Shown here: piece by piece, positions 1 to 8,243 of the stretch | Layout of the letters: each line of letters opens with the position of its first letter | Numbering within the stretch: the first letter of the stretch is position 1 | DNA from: Sphingopyxis sp. | GTDB taxonomy: Bacteria > Pseudomonadota > Alphaproteobacteria > Sphingomonadales > Sphingomonadaceae | NCBI GenBank assembly: GCA_016793775.1 | Contig: JAEULK010000033.1 | Location: 1-51,596, forward strand | DNA length: 51,596 nt | Direction: 5' to 3' | Notes under the pieces: generated by a model | Seen by the model: the letters and a program-made list of their open reading frames with translations, nothing else | What the model was told of the DNA's origin: nothing | Database searches by the model: none | Position numbers and translations under genes: made by a program

Positions 1-64
1 TAACCGGCAAAAGCGGCTCGATCCGAGCCCACTGATCGTCCGAAAACCAAAAGAAATCCGCCAT
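1..64 (-). CDS. IS5-family transposase, N-terminal fragment
   Basis: Read on the minus strand from the ATG at 64, the 21 visible codons give MADFFWFSDDQWARIEPLLP followed by V. This opening is typical of IS5-family (DDE) transposases of alphaproteobacteria. A GAGGAGG ribosome-binding site lies just upstream (about 71-77). The rest of the gene runs off the left edge, so the insertion sequence would enter from outside the window with its promoter-proximal end near 80-100. I could not fix the terminal inverted repeat because the partner end is missing. Whether the element is intact cannot be judged. Confidence 0.75.
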   Translation of the reverse strand, partial: MADFFWFSDDQWARIEPLLPV

Positions 65-510
65 TCTCAACGCCTCCTCACAGAAACCGTTGAATCACAT
101 TCACGGCAGAACGGGAACCCGCTTATTGGGTCCGGACCCTAGTACGCTGCGCTCCGGGTCACGGAAAACCACCATTTTCGGCACGTCATCTTCTGAATGT
201 CGATCGGCCCTAGAGGATTCGCGCAGCGGCGCGGAAGCCGCAGAGAAATTTGGTTCACGCGGAGACGCGGAGACGCGGAGAAGAAAAGAGAATAGCGGCT
301 TTGCCGCCTCTATTCCTTTTCCTCTGCGATCTCTGCGCCTCCGCGCGAATCTTTCTCTCTTTCTTCTGTCTTTTCTCCGCGCCTCCGCGTCTCCGCGTGA
401 ACCATAGTCCACCGCCTCCCGCACCGAACCGGCTCTAACGATAAAGCTCTTTTCTCAACCAAAGTAATAATGTATCATCATTCCATCGGTTCGAGCCAAG
501 GGAGAGGGCG
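65..510. other. Gene-free gap holding an IS end and a long palindrome
   Basis: No credible gene lies between the transposase start and the ATG at 511; the short frames here are by-products of the repeats. The gap contains the presumed outer end of the insertion sequence (about 65-110), the inverted repeat described separately at 253-402, and around it diluted GCGCAGAGG-type motifs (about 216-246 and, inverted, 322-350). The last 20 bases include a strong GGGAGAGGG ribosome-binding site (501-509) for the gene at 511. I see no clear sigma-70 promoter. Confidence 0.6.
253..402. repeat. 150-bp inverted-repeat element, ORF-less relative of the element at 2489
   Basis: The left end begins GTTCACGCGGAGACGCGGAG and the right end is its reverse complement. 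Including one flanking base on each side, the arms match over about 30 positions with roughly one mismatch. The same 20-base terminus also bounds the GxxExxY gene at 2489-2926. The interior is purine-rich on one side and pyrimidine-rich on the other and has a small CGGC/GCCG hairpin near 295-305. No coding potential and no flanking direct repeat are evident (ATTTG on the left, CATAG on the right). It resembles a MITE or a solo repeat pair. Confidence 0.8.
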
Positions 511-2478
511 ATGGACGGTTTCACACGCATTTGGGCTTTCGGCCAATGGATCGTCGTCGGCGCGCTGATCGCGTCGCCTCTATGGGCCGGCGCGGTGGCG
601 CCCGTCGCGCAGCAGATCGCGACGGTAACCGGCGCGTCGGACAGCATGCGGGCCTTTTCGGGAGAGGCCGAGCTCAAGGCCTTTCTGGCGAAGCGCGCCA
701 AGCGCGCGGTCGCCGAATCGTTGAATGTCTCCTATGACATGGCGCCGGGTGCCGATGCCGCCGCGGCCGATGCCGAGGCGCCGGCCGCCGCGGTCGCCGC
801 GCCTGCGCCTGCGGAGCCGCCGCCTGCTGCCAAGGCCGACGGCGATGCCATCACCAATGTCCAGACTGCCGGGGTCGACGAGGGCGGGATCGTCAAGAAG
901 CAGGGCGACCTGCTGATCGTGCTGCGCCGCGGGCGGTTGTTCACGATCGATACGTCGGGCGGCGGGATGCGGCCGATCGCCGCGACCGACGTCTTTCCGG
1001 GCAGGAACGAACCCGACGGCACCTGGTACGACGAGATGCTGGTCAACGGCGATACGGTGGTCGTGCTCGGTTACAGCTATGCGCGCAGCGGCACCGAGGT
1101 GAACCGCTTCGACCTCGCCGCCGACGGCAAGCTGACGTGGCGCGACACGCACTATCTGCGCTCGGGCGATTATTATTCGTCGCGCAACTATGCCTCGCGG
1201 CTGATCGGCGACAGGCTGATCTTCTACGCGCCGCTGCCCGCCTATGAGGGTATCGACGACGCGATGCCGGCATTGGCGACCTGGCAGAAGGGCAAGGTCG
1301 GGGCCTTCAAACCCTTCGCCGGCGCCGCCGACATCTATATGCCGCAGCCCGCCTGGACCGACGATCGCCTGGCCGGCGACGTGCTGCACAGCGTGATGAT
1401 CTGCGACCTGGGCGATGCCGATATGGATTGCGATGCAACCAATGTGCTCGGCAGCTGGTCGCGCAGCTTCTATGTCTCGCACAAGGCGGTCTATGTCTGG
1501 GCGGGGCTCGGCATGAGCTATGACGGCGACAATCGCGCCATGCTCTATCGCATCCCGCTGGGCGGCGCCGCGCCGCAGGCGGTCGAGGTCGCGGGCATGC
1601 CGCTCGACCAATTTTCGTTCCGCGAGGAGGGCGACGGCTCGCTCAACGTGCTGACGATGGCCGAGGGCGGCGGCGATGCGATGTGGGCGCCCGAAAAGAA
1701 TGACGAGGGCGACATGGCGCTTCTCCACCTCGCCGCGAACCGCTTCGGTGACGGCGGCGCGAAGGTGAAGCCCGCCGACTTCCGCGTCCTGCCCGGCGTC
1801 GAGGGCTGGGAGCGGCAGAACCGTTTCGTCGGCGACTGGCTGCTCTATGCGGGCGGCCGCGTCCGCCGCGACCTGCGCAAGGAGGGCAGCGAGCAGGCGG
1901 CGCTCTATGCCGTGCCCGTGAAGGGCGGCAAGGTGGTGCCGCTCGATCCGGGGCACCAGGTCGGGCGCATCGACATCATGGGCCGCGATGCGATCATCGT
2001 CGGCTCGGGCGACGACGGCGCGCTGACCTTCACGACCGTCGCGCTCGACGGCACGCCGCGGCTCGCCAGCCGCTACGCCTTTCCTGCTGCGGCGGAGGGC
2101 GAGAACCGCAGCCACGCCTACTTTTATCGCCCCGACCCGGGCAGCGACGGCGACGACGGGTTGCTCGGCCTGCCGGTGATGCGCGGCAGCGACGGCGGCA
2201 CCAAGTTCCTCGGCAGCGCCGCGTCGATCCTCTACCTCCGCCGCGCGGCGCGCGACCTGTCGCTCGCGGGCACGCTCGACGCGCGTCCGGGGCAGGGCGA
2301 CGATCATTGCCTCGCCTCGTGCGTCGACTGGTACGGCAACGCGCGGCCGGTGTTTTTTGGCAATCGCATCTTCGCGCTGATGGGCTATGAGCTTGTCGAG
2401 GGCCGCTGGCAGGACGGGAGGGTGCGCGAAAAGACGCGCATCGACTTCACGCCGCGGGGAGGTGGCCGGTCGGGGTAA
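511..2478 (+). CDS. Secreted beta-propeller domain protein (PF09826-like)
   Basis: A 655-residue exported protein. An N-terminal hydrophobic segment (about residues 12-30, ending near WAGAVAP) looks like a signal peptide. An Ala/Pro-rich linker follows (about 80-108), then the motif NVQTAGVDEGGIVKKQG (about 116-132), which is characteristic of the beta-propeller family PF09826. In that family GVDE-x-DIVK opens a chain of WD-like blades; here the Asp is replaced by Gly. The remainder is rich in GDxLI and YxVP blade-like segments. No catalytic residues are recognised, and the biochemical role of the family is not established. The start is supported by GGGAGAGGG directly upstream. It is monocistronic, and its stop is only 10 bp from the left end of the GxxExxY element. 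Confidence 0.85.
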   Translation: MDGFTRIWAFGQWIVVGALIASPLWAGAVAPVAQQIATVTGASDSMRAFSGEAELKAFLAKRAKRAVAESLNVSYDMAPGADAAAADAEAPAAAVAAPAPAEPPPAAKADGDAITNVQTAGVDEGGIVKKQGDLLIVLRRGRLFTIDTSGGGMRPIAATDVFPGRNEPDGTWYDEMLVNGDTVVVLGYSYARSGTEVNRFDLAADGKLTWRDTHYLRSGDYYSSRNYASRLIGDRLIFYAPLPAYEGIDDAMPALATWQKGKVGAFKPFAGAADIYMPQPAWTDDRLAGDVLHSVMICDLGDADMDCDATNVLGSWSRSFYVSHKAVYVWAGLGMSYDGDNRAMLYRIPLGGAAPQAVEVAGMPLDQFSFREEGDGSLNVLTMAEGGGDAMWAPEKNDEGDMALLHLAANRFGDGGAKVKPADFRVLPGVEGWERQNRFVGDWLLYAGGRVRRDLRKEGSEQAALYAVPVKGGKVVPLDPGHQVGRIDIMGRDAIIVGSGDDGALTFTTVALDGTPRLASRYAFPAAAEGENRSHAYFYRPDPGSDGDDGLLGLPVMRGSDGGTKFLGSAASILYLRRAARDLSLAGTLDARPGQGDDHCLASCVDWYGNARPVFFGNRIFALMGYELVEGRWQDGRVREKTRIDFTPRGGGRSG

Positions 2479-2488
2479 GGCCCCAATA

Positions 2489-2926
2489 GTTCACGCGGAG
2501 ACGCGGAGGGGGACAGTGAAGGACATCGACGTCGTGAGTGGCGATGTGCTGGACCTGTCTCTCCGGCTGCACCGTGACTTGGGTCCCGGCCTGCTCGAGA
2601 GCGTTTATGAAACGGTGTTGGCGGGCAAGCTTATTCAGATGGGCTATAAGGTCGATCGGCAAAAGCCGATCGACATTCGGTTCGAAGATATGCGCTTCGA
2701 GGCGGCGTTTCGCATCGACTTGCTCGTCGATGACCGGCTGCTGGTCGAAATCAAGTCGGTCGAGCGGCTCAATGCCGCGCATGGCAAACAGCTCTTGACC
2801 TATCTGTGCCTCACCGGCCAAGCGGTCGGCCTGCTGATCAACTTCGGCGGCGCCACGCTCAAGGAGGGTGTCCGGCGCGTCGTCAACGATCATAAACCCT
2901 CCGCGTCTCCGCGTCTCCGCGTGAAC
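2489..2926 (+). mobile_element. Inverted-repeat cassette carrying a GxxExxY gene, flanked by CAATA direct repeats
   Basis: The left end GTTCACGCGGAGACGCGGAG (2489-2508) and the right end (the reverse complement ending at 2926) are perfect inverted copies over 20 bp. The right end carries one additional GACGCGGAG unit. Immediately outside, CAATA occurs at 2484-2488 and again at 2927-2931, as a 5-bp target-site duplication would look. The only gene inside is the GxxExxY protein; no transposase is present. The insertion lies between the propeller gene and fabG. Removing the element and one CAATA copy leaves a plausible short intergenic region. Mobility is inferred from structure. Confidence 0.65.
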
Positions 2927-2932
2927 CAATAA
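2516..2932 (+). CDS. GxxExxY family protein (PD-(D/E)XK nuclease-like)
   Basis: With the GTG at 2516 this is a 138-residue protein. It carries the signature GLLESVY (GxxExxY) inside LGPGLLESVYE (about residues 22-32). Further on, RIDLLVDDRLLVEIKSVE supplies the D...ExK pattern of a PD-(D/E)XK nuclease fold (PF13366/TIGR04256-type). Catalytic activity and biological role of the family are not established. The ribosome-binding site GGAGGGGG (2505-2512) is part of the left inverted repeat, and the last residues (about SASPRLRVNQ) are encoded by the right inverted repeat, with the stop in the flanking CAATA. The gene is therefore fitted exactly into the element. A longer in-frame opening extends back into the propeller gene but would translate the left repeat, so I prefer the GTG. 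Confidence 0.85.
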   Translation: MKDIDVVSGDVLDLSLRLHRDLGPGLLESVYETVLAGKLIQMGYKVDRQKPIDIRFEDMRFEAAFRIDLLVDDRLLVEIKSVERLNAAHGKQLLTYLCLTGQAVGLLINFGGATLKEGVRRVVNDHKPSASPRLRVNQ

Positions 2933-2946
2933 AGGAACTGACCCAG

Positions 2947-3687
2947 ATGTTCGATCTCACCGGCATGACTGCCCTCGTTACCGGCGCTTCGGGGGGTATC
3001 GGCTCGGCCATTGCGCAGGCGCTGGCGGCGCAGGGTGCGCGGCTGGCGGTATCGGGGTCCAATGCCGACAAGCTGAACGCCTTCCGCGACAGCCTCGGCG
3101 GCGATCATGTGGCGCTGCCGTGCAACCTCGGCGACGGCGCCGAAGTCGATGCGCTGGTTCCCACGGCGGCCGAGGCGCTCGGCAAGCTCGATATCCTCGT
3201 CAACAATGCCGGGGTCACCCGCGACAATCTGATCCTGCGGATGAAGGACGAGGAGTGGATCGACGTCATCCGCATCAACCTCGAGGCCAATTTCCGCCTC
3301 GCGCGCGCCGCGGCCAAGCCGATGATGAAGGCGCGCTTCGGGCGCATTATCTCGATCACCAGCGTCGTCGGCGCGACGGGCAATCCGGGGCAGGCGAACT
3401 ATGCCGCGTCAAAGGCGGGCGTCACCGGGATGACCAAGGCGCTGGCGCAGGAACTGGCGAGCCGCGGCATCACCGTGAACTGCGTCGCGCCGGGGTTCAT
3501 CGCCACCGCGATGACCGCCGACCTGCCCGATGCGCAGAAGGAGGCGCTCAACACGCGCATCCCCGCGGGCCGCATGGGCGAGGGCGAGGATATCGCCGCC
3601 GCGGTCGTCTATCTCGCCTCGAAGGAAGCGGGTTATGTCACCGGCCAGACGCTGCATGTGAACGGCGGCATGGCGATGTTGTCATAA
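2947..3687 (+). CDS. fabG: 3-oxoacyl-[acyl-carrier-protein] reductase FabG
   Basis: A 246-residue short-chain dehydrogenase that reduces 3-oxoacyl-ACP with NADPH in fatty-acid elongation, in the cytoplasm. Visible features are the nucleotide-binding TGASGGIG (residues 12-19), NNAGVTRDNL (the NAG motif, with the RDNL typical of FabG), Ser139, and the catalytic Tyr152-x3-Lys156 (YAASK). The C-terminal GQTLHVNGGMAM is also typical of FabG. The length fits the family. An AAAGGA ribosome-binding site lies at 2931-2936, right next to the end of the GxxExxY element. That insertion may therefore have separated fabG from its original promoter. No acpP or fabF is adjacent. Confidence 0.93.
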   Translation: MFDLTGMTALVTGASGGIGSAIAQALAAQGARLAVSGSNADKLNAFRDSLGGDHVALPCNLGDGAEVDALVPTAAEALGKLDILVNNAGVTRDNLILRMKDEEWIDVIRINLEANFRLARAAAKPMMKARFGRIISITSVVGATGNPGQANYAASKAGVTGMTKALAQELASRGITVNCVAPGFIATAMTADLPDAQKEALNTRIPAGRMGEGEDIAAAVVYLASKEAGYVTGQTLHVNGGMAMLS

Positions 3688-3730
3688 CGGCAGCTGTCGG
3701 GCGAAAGGCGATGCTCGGGTGAACCACCTC

Positions 3731-3820
3731 CGTCACCCAGGGCTTGACCCGGGGCCTGCCTTTTCTGTGATCCGGCGTCGGAAAAAGAAAGGCGGGTCCC
3801 GGGTCAAGCCCGGGATGACG
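3731..3820. repeat. REP-like palindrome (CGGGCTTGACCCGGG type)
   Basis: Two 32-bp arms (3731-3762 and 3789-3820) are inverted copies with about 28 of 32 positions matching, centred on GGGCTTGACCCGGG, with a short AT-richer loop. This type of sequence, ending in GGATGACG, is widespread between genes of sphingomonads and other alphaproteobacteria. It lies downstream of fabG and could act as a transcript end or mRNA stabiliser; it has no U-tract. Confidence 0.8.
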
Positions 3821-3934
3821 ACCGCACAAGCGGTAGCTCTCCACCCCCAAGCCGCCACCCGACAAAGCCGCGTATTCGGCACGCCAAAAGAAGCTGTCTT
3901 GCGGGGCGCGGGGCGGCGCCCTAGATCAGGCGCC

Positions 3935-4906
3935 ATGACCATTGCGCAAACCAGCCTCGAGCTGATCGGCAACACCCCGCTCGTCCTGCTCAAAGGCCCC
4001 AGCGAAGCGACCGGCTGCGAAATCTGGGGCAAATGCGAATATGCCAACCCCGGCGGATCGGTGAAGGACCGCGCCGCGCTGTACATCGTGCGTGATGCCG
4101 AGGCGAACGGCAGCCTGAAGCCCGGCGGAACGATCGTCGAGGGGACCGCGGGCAACACCGGCATCGGCCTGGCGCTCGTCGCCAACGCGCTGGGGTACAA
4201 GACGATCATCGTCATGCCCGACAACCAGAGCGCCGAAAAGATGGACACGATCCGCGCGCTGGGCGCCGAACTGGTGCTGGTTCCGCCGGCGCCCTTCGCC
4301 AACCCCGGCCATTTCGTCCACACCTCGCGCCGCATCGCCGAGGAAACCGGCAATGCGATCTGGGCCAACCAGTTCGACAATATCGCCAACCGCAAGGCGC
4401 ATATCTTCGGCACCGCCGAGGAGATCTGGGCGCAGATGGAGGGCCGCATCGACGGCTTCACCTGCGCCGCGGGCACCGGCGGGACAATCGCGGGCACGGG
4501 GCTGGGCCTGAAGGCGAAGGACGAGACCATCACCGTCGCACTCACCGACCCGCATGGCGCGGGGCTCTATAATTATTACCAGTGCGGCGAACTGAAGCCC
4601 GAAGGGTCGAGCGTCGCCGAGGGCATCGGCCAGAACCGCATCACCGCCAATCTCGAAGGCGCGCCGATCGACACGCAATTCCGCATCTCGGATGCCGAGG
4701 GGCTGGCCGTGGTCCGCCAACTGCTCGACGACGAGGGGCTGTGCCTCGGCCTGTCGTCGGGGATCAATGTCGCGGGCGCGATGGCGCTGGCGCGGCAGCT
4801 GGGGCCGGGCAAGCGCATTGCAACCATGCTCTGCGACAGCGGGTTTCGCTATCTCTCGACGCTCTACAATCCGGAATGGTTGGCGAGCAAAGGATTGGCG
4901 GCATGA
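3935..4906 (+). CDS. cysK: Cysteine synthase (O-acetylserine sulfhydrylase family)
   Basis: A 323-residue PLP enzyme expected to make L-cysteine from O-acetylserine and sulfide. Lys44 in GGSVKDRAA is the predicted Schiff-base residue. The phosphate-binding loop reads EGTAGNTGIG (69-78) instead of the more usual EPTSGNTG of CysK/CysM. Together with PDNQSAEKMDTIRALGA, this places it in the CysK-like group that also occurs in fungal and alphaproteobacterial genomes. The C-terminal SSGINV and CDSGFRYLSTLYN are typical. Only a weak AGG precedes the ATG. The stop overlaps the next start (ATGA, 4903-4906). The function as cysteine synthase is likely; a substrate variant cannot be excluded. Confidence 0.85.
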   Translation: MTIAQTSLELIGNTPLVLLKGPSEATGCEIWGKCEYANPGGSVKDRAALYIVRDAEANGSLKPGGTIVEGTAGNTGIGLALVANALGYKTIIVMPDNQSAEKMDTIRALGAELVLVPPAPFANPGHFVHTSRRIAEETGNAIWANQFDNIANRKAHIFGTAEEIWAQMEGRIDGFTCAAGTGGTIAGTGLGLKAKDETITVALTDPHGAGLYNYYQCGELKPEGSSVAEGIGQNRITANLEGAPIDTQFRISDAEGLAVVRQLLDDEGLCLGLSSGINVAGAMALARQLGPGKRIATMLCDSGFRYLSTLYNPEWLASKGLAA

Positions 4907-5292
4907 ACATGAAAAAGCCCAAAGCCTCTCCCGTATCGCCGCAGCCGCTGGGTCCGAACGATTCGATGCGACGGTTGCAGATCGGCATCGCCGGGGTGAT
5001 GGCGGTGCTGCTGCTCGTCGGGCTCGCCGGGCTGATCGGCGACCGCGCCCGCGAGCAGGTGGCGAGTGACGCGGTCACCGCCAACCCGGCCGCGATGGGC
5101 GAAGCCGACAAGGGCAGCGGCGCCCCGCTCGAGGAGCTGGGGGTCCAGCCCGTGACGCCGACCGCCGAGGCACCTGCAGCCACACAGCCGACCGCCGCGA
5201 AGACCGCGCCGCTGCCGCCGGCGACCGCAAAGGTGCCCGACCTCGAACCCGATCCGGCCCTGCAACGCGCGCGGAACAAATCGGCGCAGTGA
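4903..5292 (+). CDS. Small single-pass membrane protein, unknown function
   Basis: A 129-residue protein with a short basic N-terminus (MNMKKPKAS), one transmembrane helix at about residues 26-46, and a low-complexity Ala/Pro/Thr/Glu-rich tail predicted to lie outside the cytoplasm. No domain is recognised. It overlaps cysK by ATGA and the next gene by GTGA, so it is probably co-transcribed and translationally coupled. Length and composition suggest a small accessory membrane protein. Confidence 0.75.
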   Translation: MNMKKPKASPVSPQPLGPNDSMRRLQIGIAGVMAVLLLVGLAGLIGDRAREQVASDAVTANPAAMGEADKGSGAPLEELGVQPVTPTAEAPAATQPTAAKTAPLPPATAKVPDLEPDPALQRARNKSAQ

Positions 5293-6449
5293 CGCCCGCG
5301 CGTCCGGCTGCGCTGGCGCAGCGGCTTCTCCCCGCAATCGTCTATATCGTGCTCGCGCTGCTGCTGGCGTGGTTCGCGGGCGGCCAGATACTGTTCGGGC
5401 GGATCGATGCCGCGCTCGCTATCCCCTGGCTGATGCCCGGTGCGCTGTGGCTCGTCTGGCGGCCGCGCGATGAAGGTCGGGCCGTGCGGCTCGCGATCGC
5501 CGGCGCGGCGCTGTTCGGCCTGTTGGCGGTGCAGGGGCTGCTCCACCTCTGGCTGGGCGGGAGCCTGGGTGCCGTACAGCTTGGCCTGACGCTTGCGGCC
5601 GCTGTCTTGGCTTGCGGTCTTGCCGCGCTGGTCATGCGCCGCACGCGTGGCTGGTTGCGCTGGTTGGCGATGTTCGCGACCGTCCTGTTCTGGTTCGCCG
5701 CCGGGCAGATCCTGATCGGCACCGCCTATGGCGCGTTCCACAAACAGCCAGCGCCGCGGCTCGCGGTGCTCAGCGGCCTGCCGCTGCGCTGGGGCGGCGA
5801 CGATCTGGCGGCGATGCTCGCGGCAGGGCCGCAGGATGCGCCCGCCCTCACCGAACTCGGGCGGCGTTTCGACGTCCGGCTGATCGACAGCCTGATGCAG
5901 GTCGAGGACGACGAGCCGCTGCTCGTTGCACACCCGCGCGCGCTGGCGCCCGCCGAGCTGGTCCGCCTCGATGCGCTCACCACCCGCGCGCGGAATATCG
6001 TGATCCTTGCCGATGCGCTGTCGAGCTGGGAGCCGCCCTTTCCGACCGGCGATCCGCGCAATCCGCCGGTAACCAGCCTGCTCACCCCGCTGCTCGACCA
6101 TTGGGGCGTCACGCTCGCCGCGCCCGATCGGGGCGTTTCGGGGTGGGACGGGGATGTCGATGTCTTCATCGATCCGGGGGCGCGGAAATTGCGCCTTCAT
6201 TCGGCCGGGCGTTTCACCCGCCTGCCCGCGGGATGCGCCAGCTATGGCGACCGCCGCGTGGCGCGCTGCGCGGTGGGAGAGGCGACCGTCTGGCTGATCG
6301 GCGACGCCGATCTGCTCCACGAGAGCCTGTGGCAAGCGCCGATCCCGGCCGCGCCCTGGCTCCGCCGATCGGACAATCTGGCCTGGTTGTCGGACGTCCT
6401 GACGCCCACTGGTCAACCCCTGCTCGATCCTATATGGATACGGCCATGA
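5289..6449 (+). CDS. Membrane protein with GldG/DUF4350-like soluble domain
   Basis: A 386-residue protein starting at a GTG that overlaps the previous stop. About five hydrophobic helices fill residues 10-140. A soluble region follows that contains LALxSGLPLRWGG-like, DDEPLLVAHPRALAPAEL and NIVILADALSSWEP segments. This resembles the GldG-type (ABC-associated) or DUF4350 domain, in which a glutamine-amidotransferase-like fold reads 'open the list of terms, choose a position'. No ATPase or permease partner is adjacent, so a transport role is not demonstrated. It ends 280 bp before mraZ and appears to close the cysK operon. Confidence 0.7.
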   Translation: MTPARPAALAQRLLPAIVYIVLALLLAWFAGGQILFGRIDAALAIPWLMPGALWLVWRPRDEGRAVRLAIAGAALFGLLAVQGLLHLWLGGSLGAVQLGLTLAAAVLACGLAALVMRRTRGWLRWLAMFATVLFWFAAGQILIGTAYGAFHKQPAPRLAVLSGLPLRWGGDDLAAMLAAGPQDAPALTELGRRFDVRLIDSLMQVEDDEPLLVAHPRALAPAELVRLDALTTRARNIVILADALSSWEPPFPTGDPRNPPVTSLLTPLLDHWGVTLAAPDRGVSGWDGDVDVFIDPGARKLRLHSAGRFTRLPAGCASYGDRRVARCAVGEATVWLIGDADLLHESLWQAPIPAAPWLRRSDNLAWLSDVLTPTGQPLLDPIWIRP

Positions 6450-6729
6450 ATTCGCCCGGATTCCCGCCCTTTTCGATTTATCCACAGCCTCGCGACCGGC
6501 GGCCCGCTCCGCCGTTTTTCGCCGGTTTTGGCCCGCCTCGCCCCGATCCACCCTAGGCAGGTGGCGAATAAACCCGGTTACGCCCTAATTTACCCCTTTC
6601 CACCCTAGGCCATTCTTGTTAGGCAGAGGTCGGAGAGGGGCATTCTCCACCTGCGTCTTTTGATTCGGATTTTCGCGATTCCGAAGCCGGGAAAGCCATG
6701 CCCAAGGGTGTCAGGCGGGGGGCAAATCG
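6450..6729 (+). promoter_or_regulatory. Leader region of the dcw cluster, with a DnaA-box match and direct repeats
   Basis: This 280-bp gap must hold the main promoter of the downstream cluster. It contains a perfect TTATCCACA DnaA-box consensus (6478-6486) and an 11-bp direct repeat CCACCCTAGGC at 6548-6558 and 6600-6610. The first copy is part of a CCACC/GGTGG inverted pair (6548-6564). The region before the mraZ ATG is G-rich (CAGGCGGGGGG, about 6711-6721) and provides the ribosome-binding site. I did not find the tandem TGGGN boxes to which MraZ itself binds in other bacteria. No convincing -35/-10 pair was identified. Confidence 0.45.
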
Positions 6730-7266
6730 ATGGCGATCATTACGCCCGGCCGCTATACCGGCACCGACTTCGCGCCGATCGATGGCAAGGGGCGCATCGC
6801 CGTCCCCTCGCAGTTCCGCAACAACGTGCCCCTCAATGCGGACGGCCAGCGCGTACTCTGGTGCAATTACCACGAAGATCTGCCGTGCCTGATCGCTTAT
6901 GGTCACGACCAGCAGGACCGGCTGAACGGCGAGGTCGACGCCGACCGCCTGGCGATGCGTCAGCGTGACCCCGGCGCGGCGAAGGCCGACCAGTTCAAGT
7001 CGAGCTACGACTTCGCCTATGCCTATACGCTCGACGAAAGCGGCCGCTTTCTGCCGCATTTCTCGCATCGCGACGTGCCGGAAGACGATTGCTACGCCGA
7101 TCTCGGCCCGATGTCCTTCGCCGGCGGCGCCTGCGCCTTCGTCGGGGCGGGGCATTGCTTCGAAATCTGGTGGCTGCCGCTGCTCGCCCAGTGCGACGCC
7201 GCCAATCCGCGCCTGCGCCGCGTCGCCGCGGCTTGGAATGCCGAGAAGGGGGCCGGCCGCAAATGA
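6730..7266 (+). CDS. mraZ: Transcriptional regulator / division protein MraZ
   Basis: A 178-residue protein with two SpoVT-AbrB-like repeats, which form the ring-shaped DNA-binding protein MraZ. The opening [20 protein letters not shown] is the family signature (DxKGRxxxPxxFR), and the second repeat contains [15 protein letters not shown]. It is the first gene of the dcw cluster, as in most bacteria, where MraZ represses or tunes the cluster. It is slightly longer than the usual 140-165 residues. It overlaps rsmH by ATGA at 7263-7266. Confidence 0.93.
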   Translation: MAIITPGRYTGTDFAPIDGKGRIAVPSQFRNNVPLNADGQRVLWCNYHEDLPCLIAYGHDQQDRLNGEVDADRLAMRQRDPGAAKADQFKSSYDFAYAYTLDESGRFLPHFSHRDVPEDDCYADLGPMSFAGGACAFVGAGHCFEIWWLPLLAQCDAANPRLRRVAAAWNAEKGAGRK

Positions 7267-8243
7267 CCGAGCTTCCTCGCGATCCGCGCCATGATCCCGT
7301 GCTTCGCGACGAAATCGTCGCCGCGCTCGCCATTGCCCCCGGCGAGCGCCACGTCGACGCGACCTTCGGCGCCGGCGGCTATACCCGCGCGCTGCTCGCG
7401 GCGGGCGCGGTCGTCGTCGCCTGCGACCGCGATCCCGACGCGATCGCCGAAGGACAGCCGCTTGTCGTTGCGGCCGATGGCAAGCTGACGCTGATCCGCG
7501 GCCGCTTCGGCGAGATCGACCGGCTGCTCGCCGAGCGCGGGATCGACGCTGTTGACGGCATCGTCTTCGATATCGGCGTCTCGTCGATGCAGCTCGACCG
7601 CGCCGATCGCGGCTTTTCGTTCCAGAACGACGGCCCGCTGAACATGACCATGGCACAGGATGGCGAGACCGCGGCCGACTGGTTGAACAGCGCCGACGAA
7701 GGCGCGATCGCCGATGTGCTGTTCCACTATGGCGACGAACGCCAGTCGCGCCGCGTCGCGCGCGCGATCGTCGCGGCGCGACCGCTGAGCCGCACCGCCG
7801 AGCTGGCGACGGTGATCCGCAAGGCGCTGCGCCACCCGCCCGGCGCGCCGAAGGATCCGGCAACGCGCAGTTTTCAGGCGATCCGCATTCACATCAACGG
7901 CGAACTCGACGAACTGCGCGCCGGGCTCGACGCTGCCGAGCGGCTGCTGCGTCCCGGCGGCCGCCTCGCGGTGGTGTCGTTCCACAGCACCGAGGATCGC
8001 ATCGTGAAGAATTTCCTGCGCGAACGCAGCGGTGGCGATGTCCGCGCGTCGCGCCACCGGCCCGCGCTAGCCCCTCCGGCGCGGGCCGCAACTTTCCTGA
8101 GCCCGGCGCGCAAGGTTCGCCCGGGCAAGGACGAAGAAGCCCGCAACCCGCGCGCGCGCTCGGCGACGCTGCGCAGCGCGGTGCGCACCGACGCGGCGGC
8201 CTGGACCGCGAATTCGACGACGAGGGAGGCGATCTCATGCTGA
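7263..8243 (+). CDS. rsmH: 16S rRNA (cytosine-1402 N4)-methyltransferase RsmH
   Basis: A 326-residue SAM-dependent methyltransferase (formerly MraW) that modifies C1402 of 16S rRNA. It shows [10 protein letters not shown] near the start, the SAM-binding [10 protein letters not shown] (about 32-41), [18 protein letters not shown], and [13 protein letters not shown] (about 237-249), all hallmarks of the family. The C-terminus [15 protein letters not shown] is conserved. It overlaps both mraZ (ATGA) and ftsL (7 bp). Confidence 0.95.
   Translation: MTELPRDPRHDPVLRDEIVAALAIAPGERHVDATFGAGGYTRALLAAGAVVVACDRDPDAIAEGQPLVVAADGKLTLIRGRFGEIDRLLAERGIDAVDGIVFDIGVSSMQLDRADRGFSFQNDGPLNMTMAQDGETAADWLNSADEGAIADVLFHYGDERQSRRVARAIVAARPLSRTAELATVIRKALRHPPGAPKDPATRSFQAIRIHINGELDELRAGLDAAERLLRPGGRLAVVSFHSTEDRIVKNFLRERSGGDVRASRHRPALAPPARAATFLSPARKVRPGKDEEARNPRARSATLRSAVRTDAAAWTANSTTREAISC

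Noticed and set aside
90-438. Small frames of about 60-107 codons in the upstream palindrome
   Set aside because: They translate the inverted repeat (HAETRRRGE and PRLRVN-type peptides) on both strands and have no independent support.
6450-6729. MraZ-binding boxes (TGGGN repeats)
   Set aside because: Only isolated GGG or CCCA words are present; no regularly spaced series was found.
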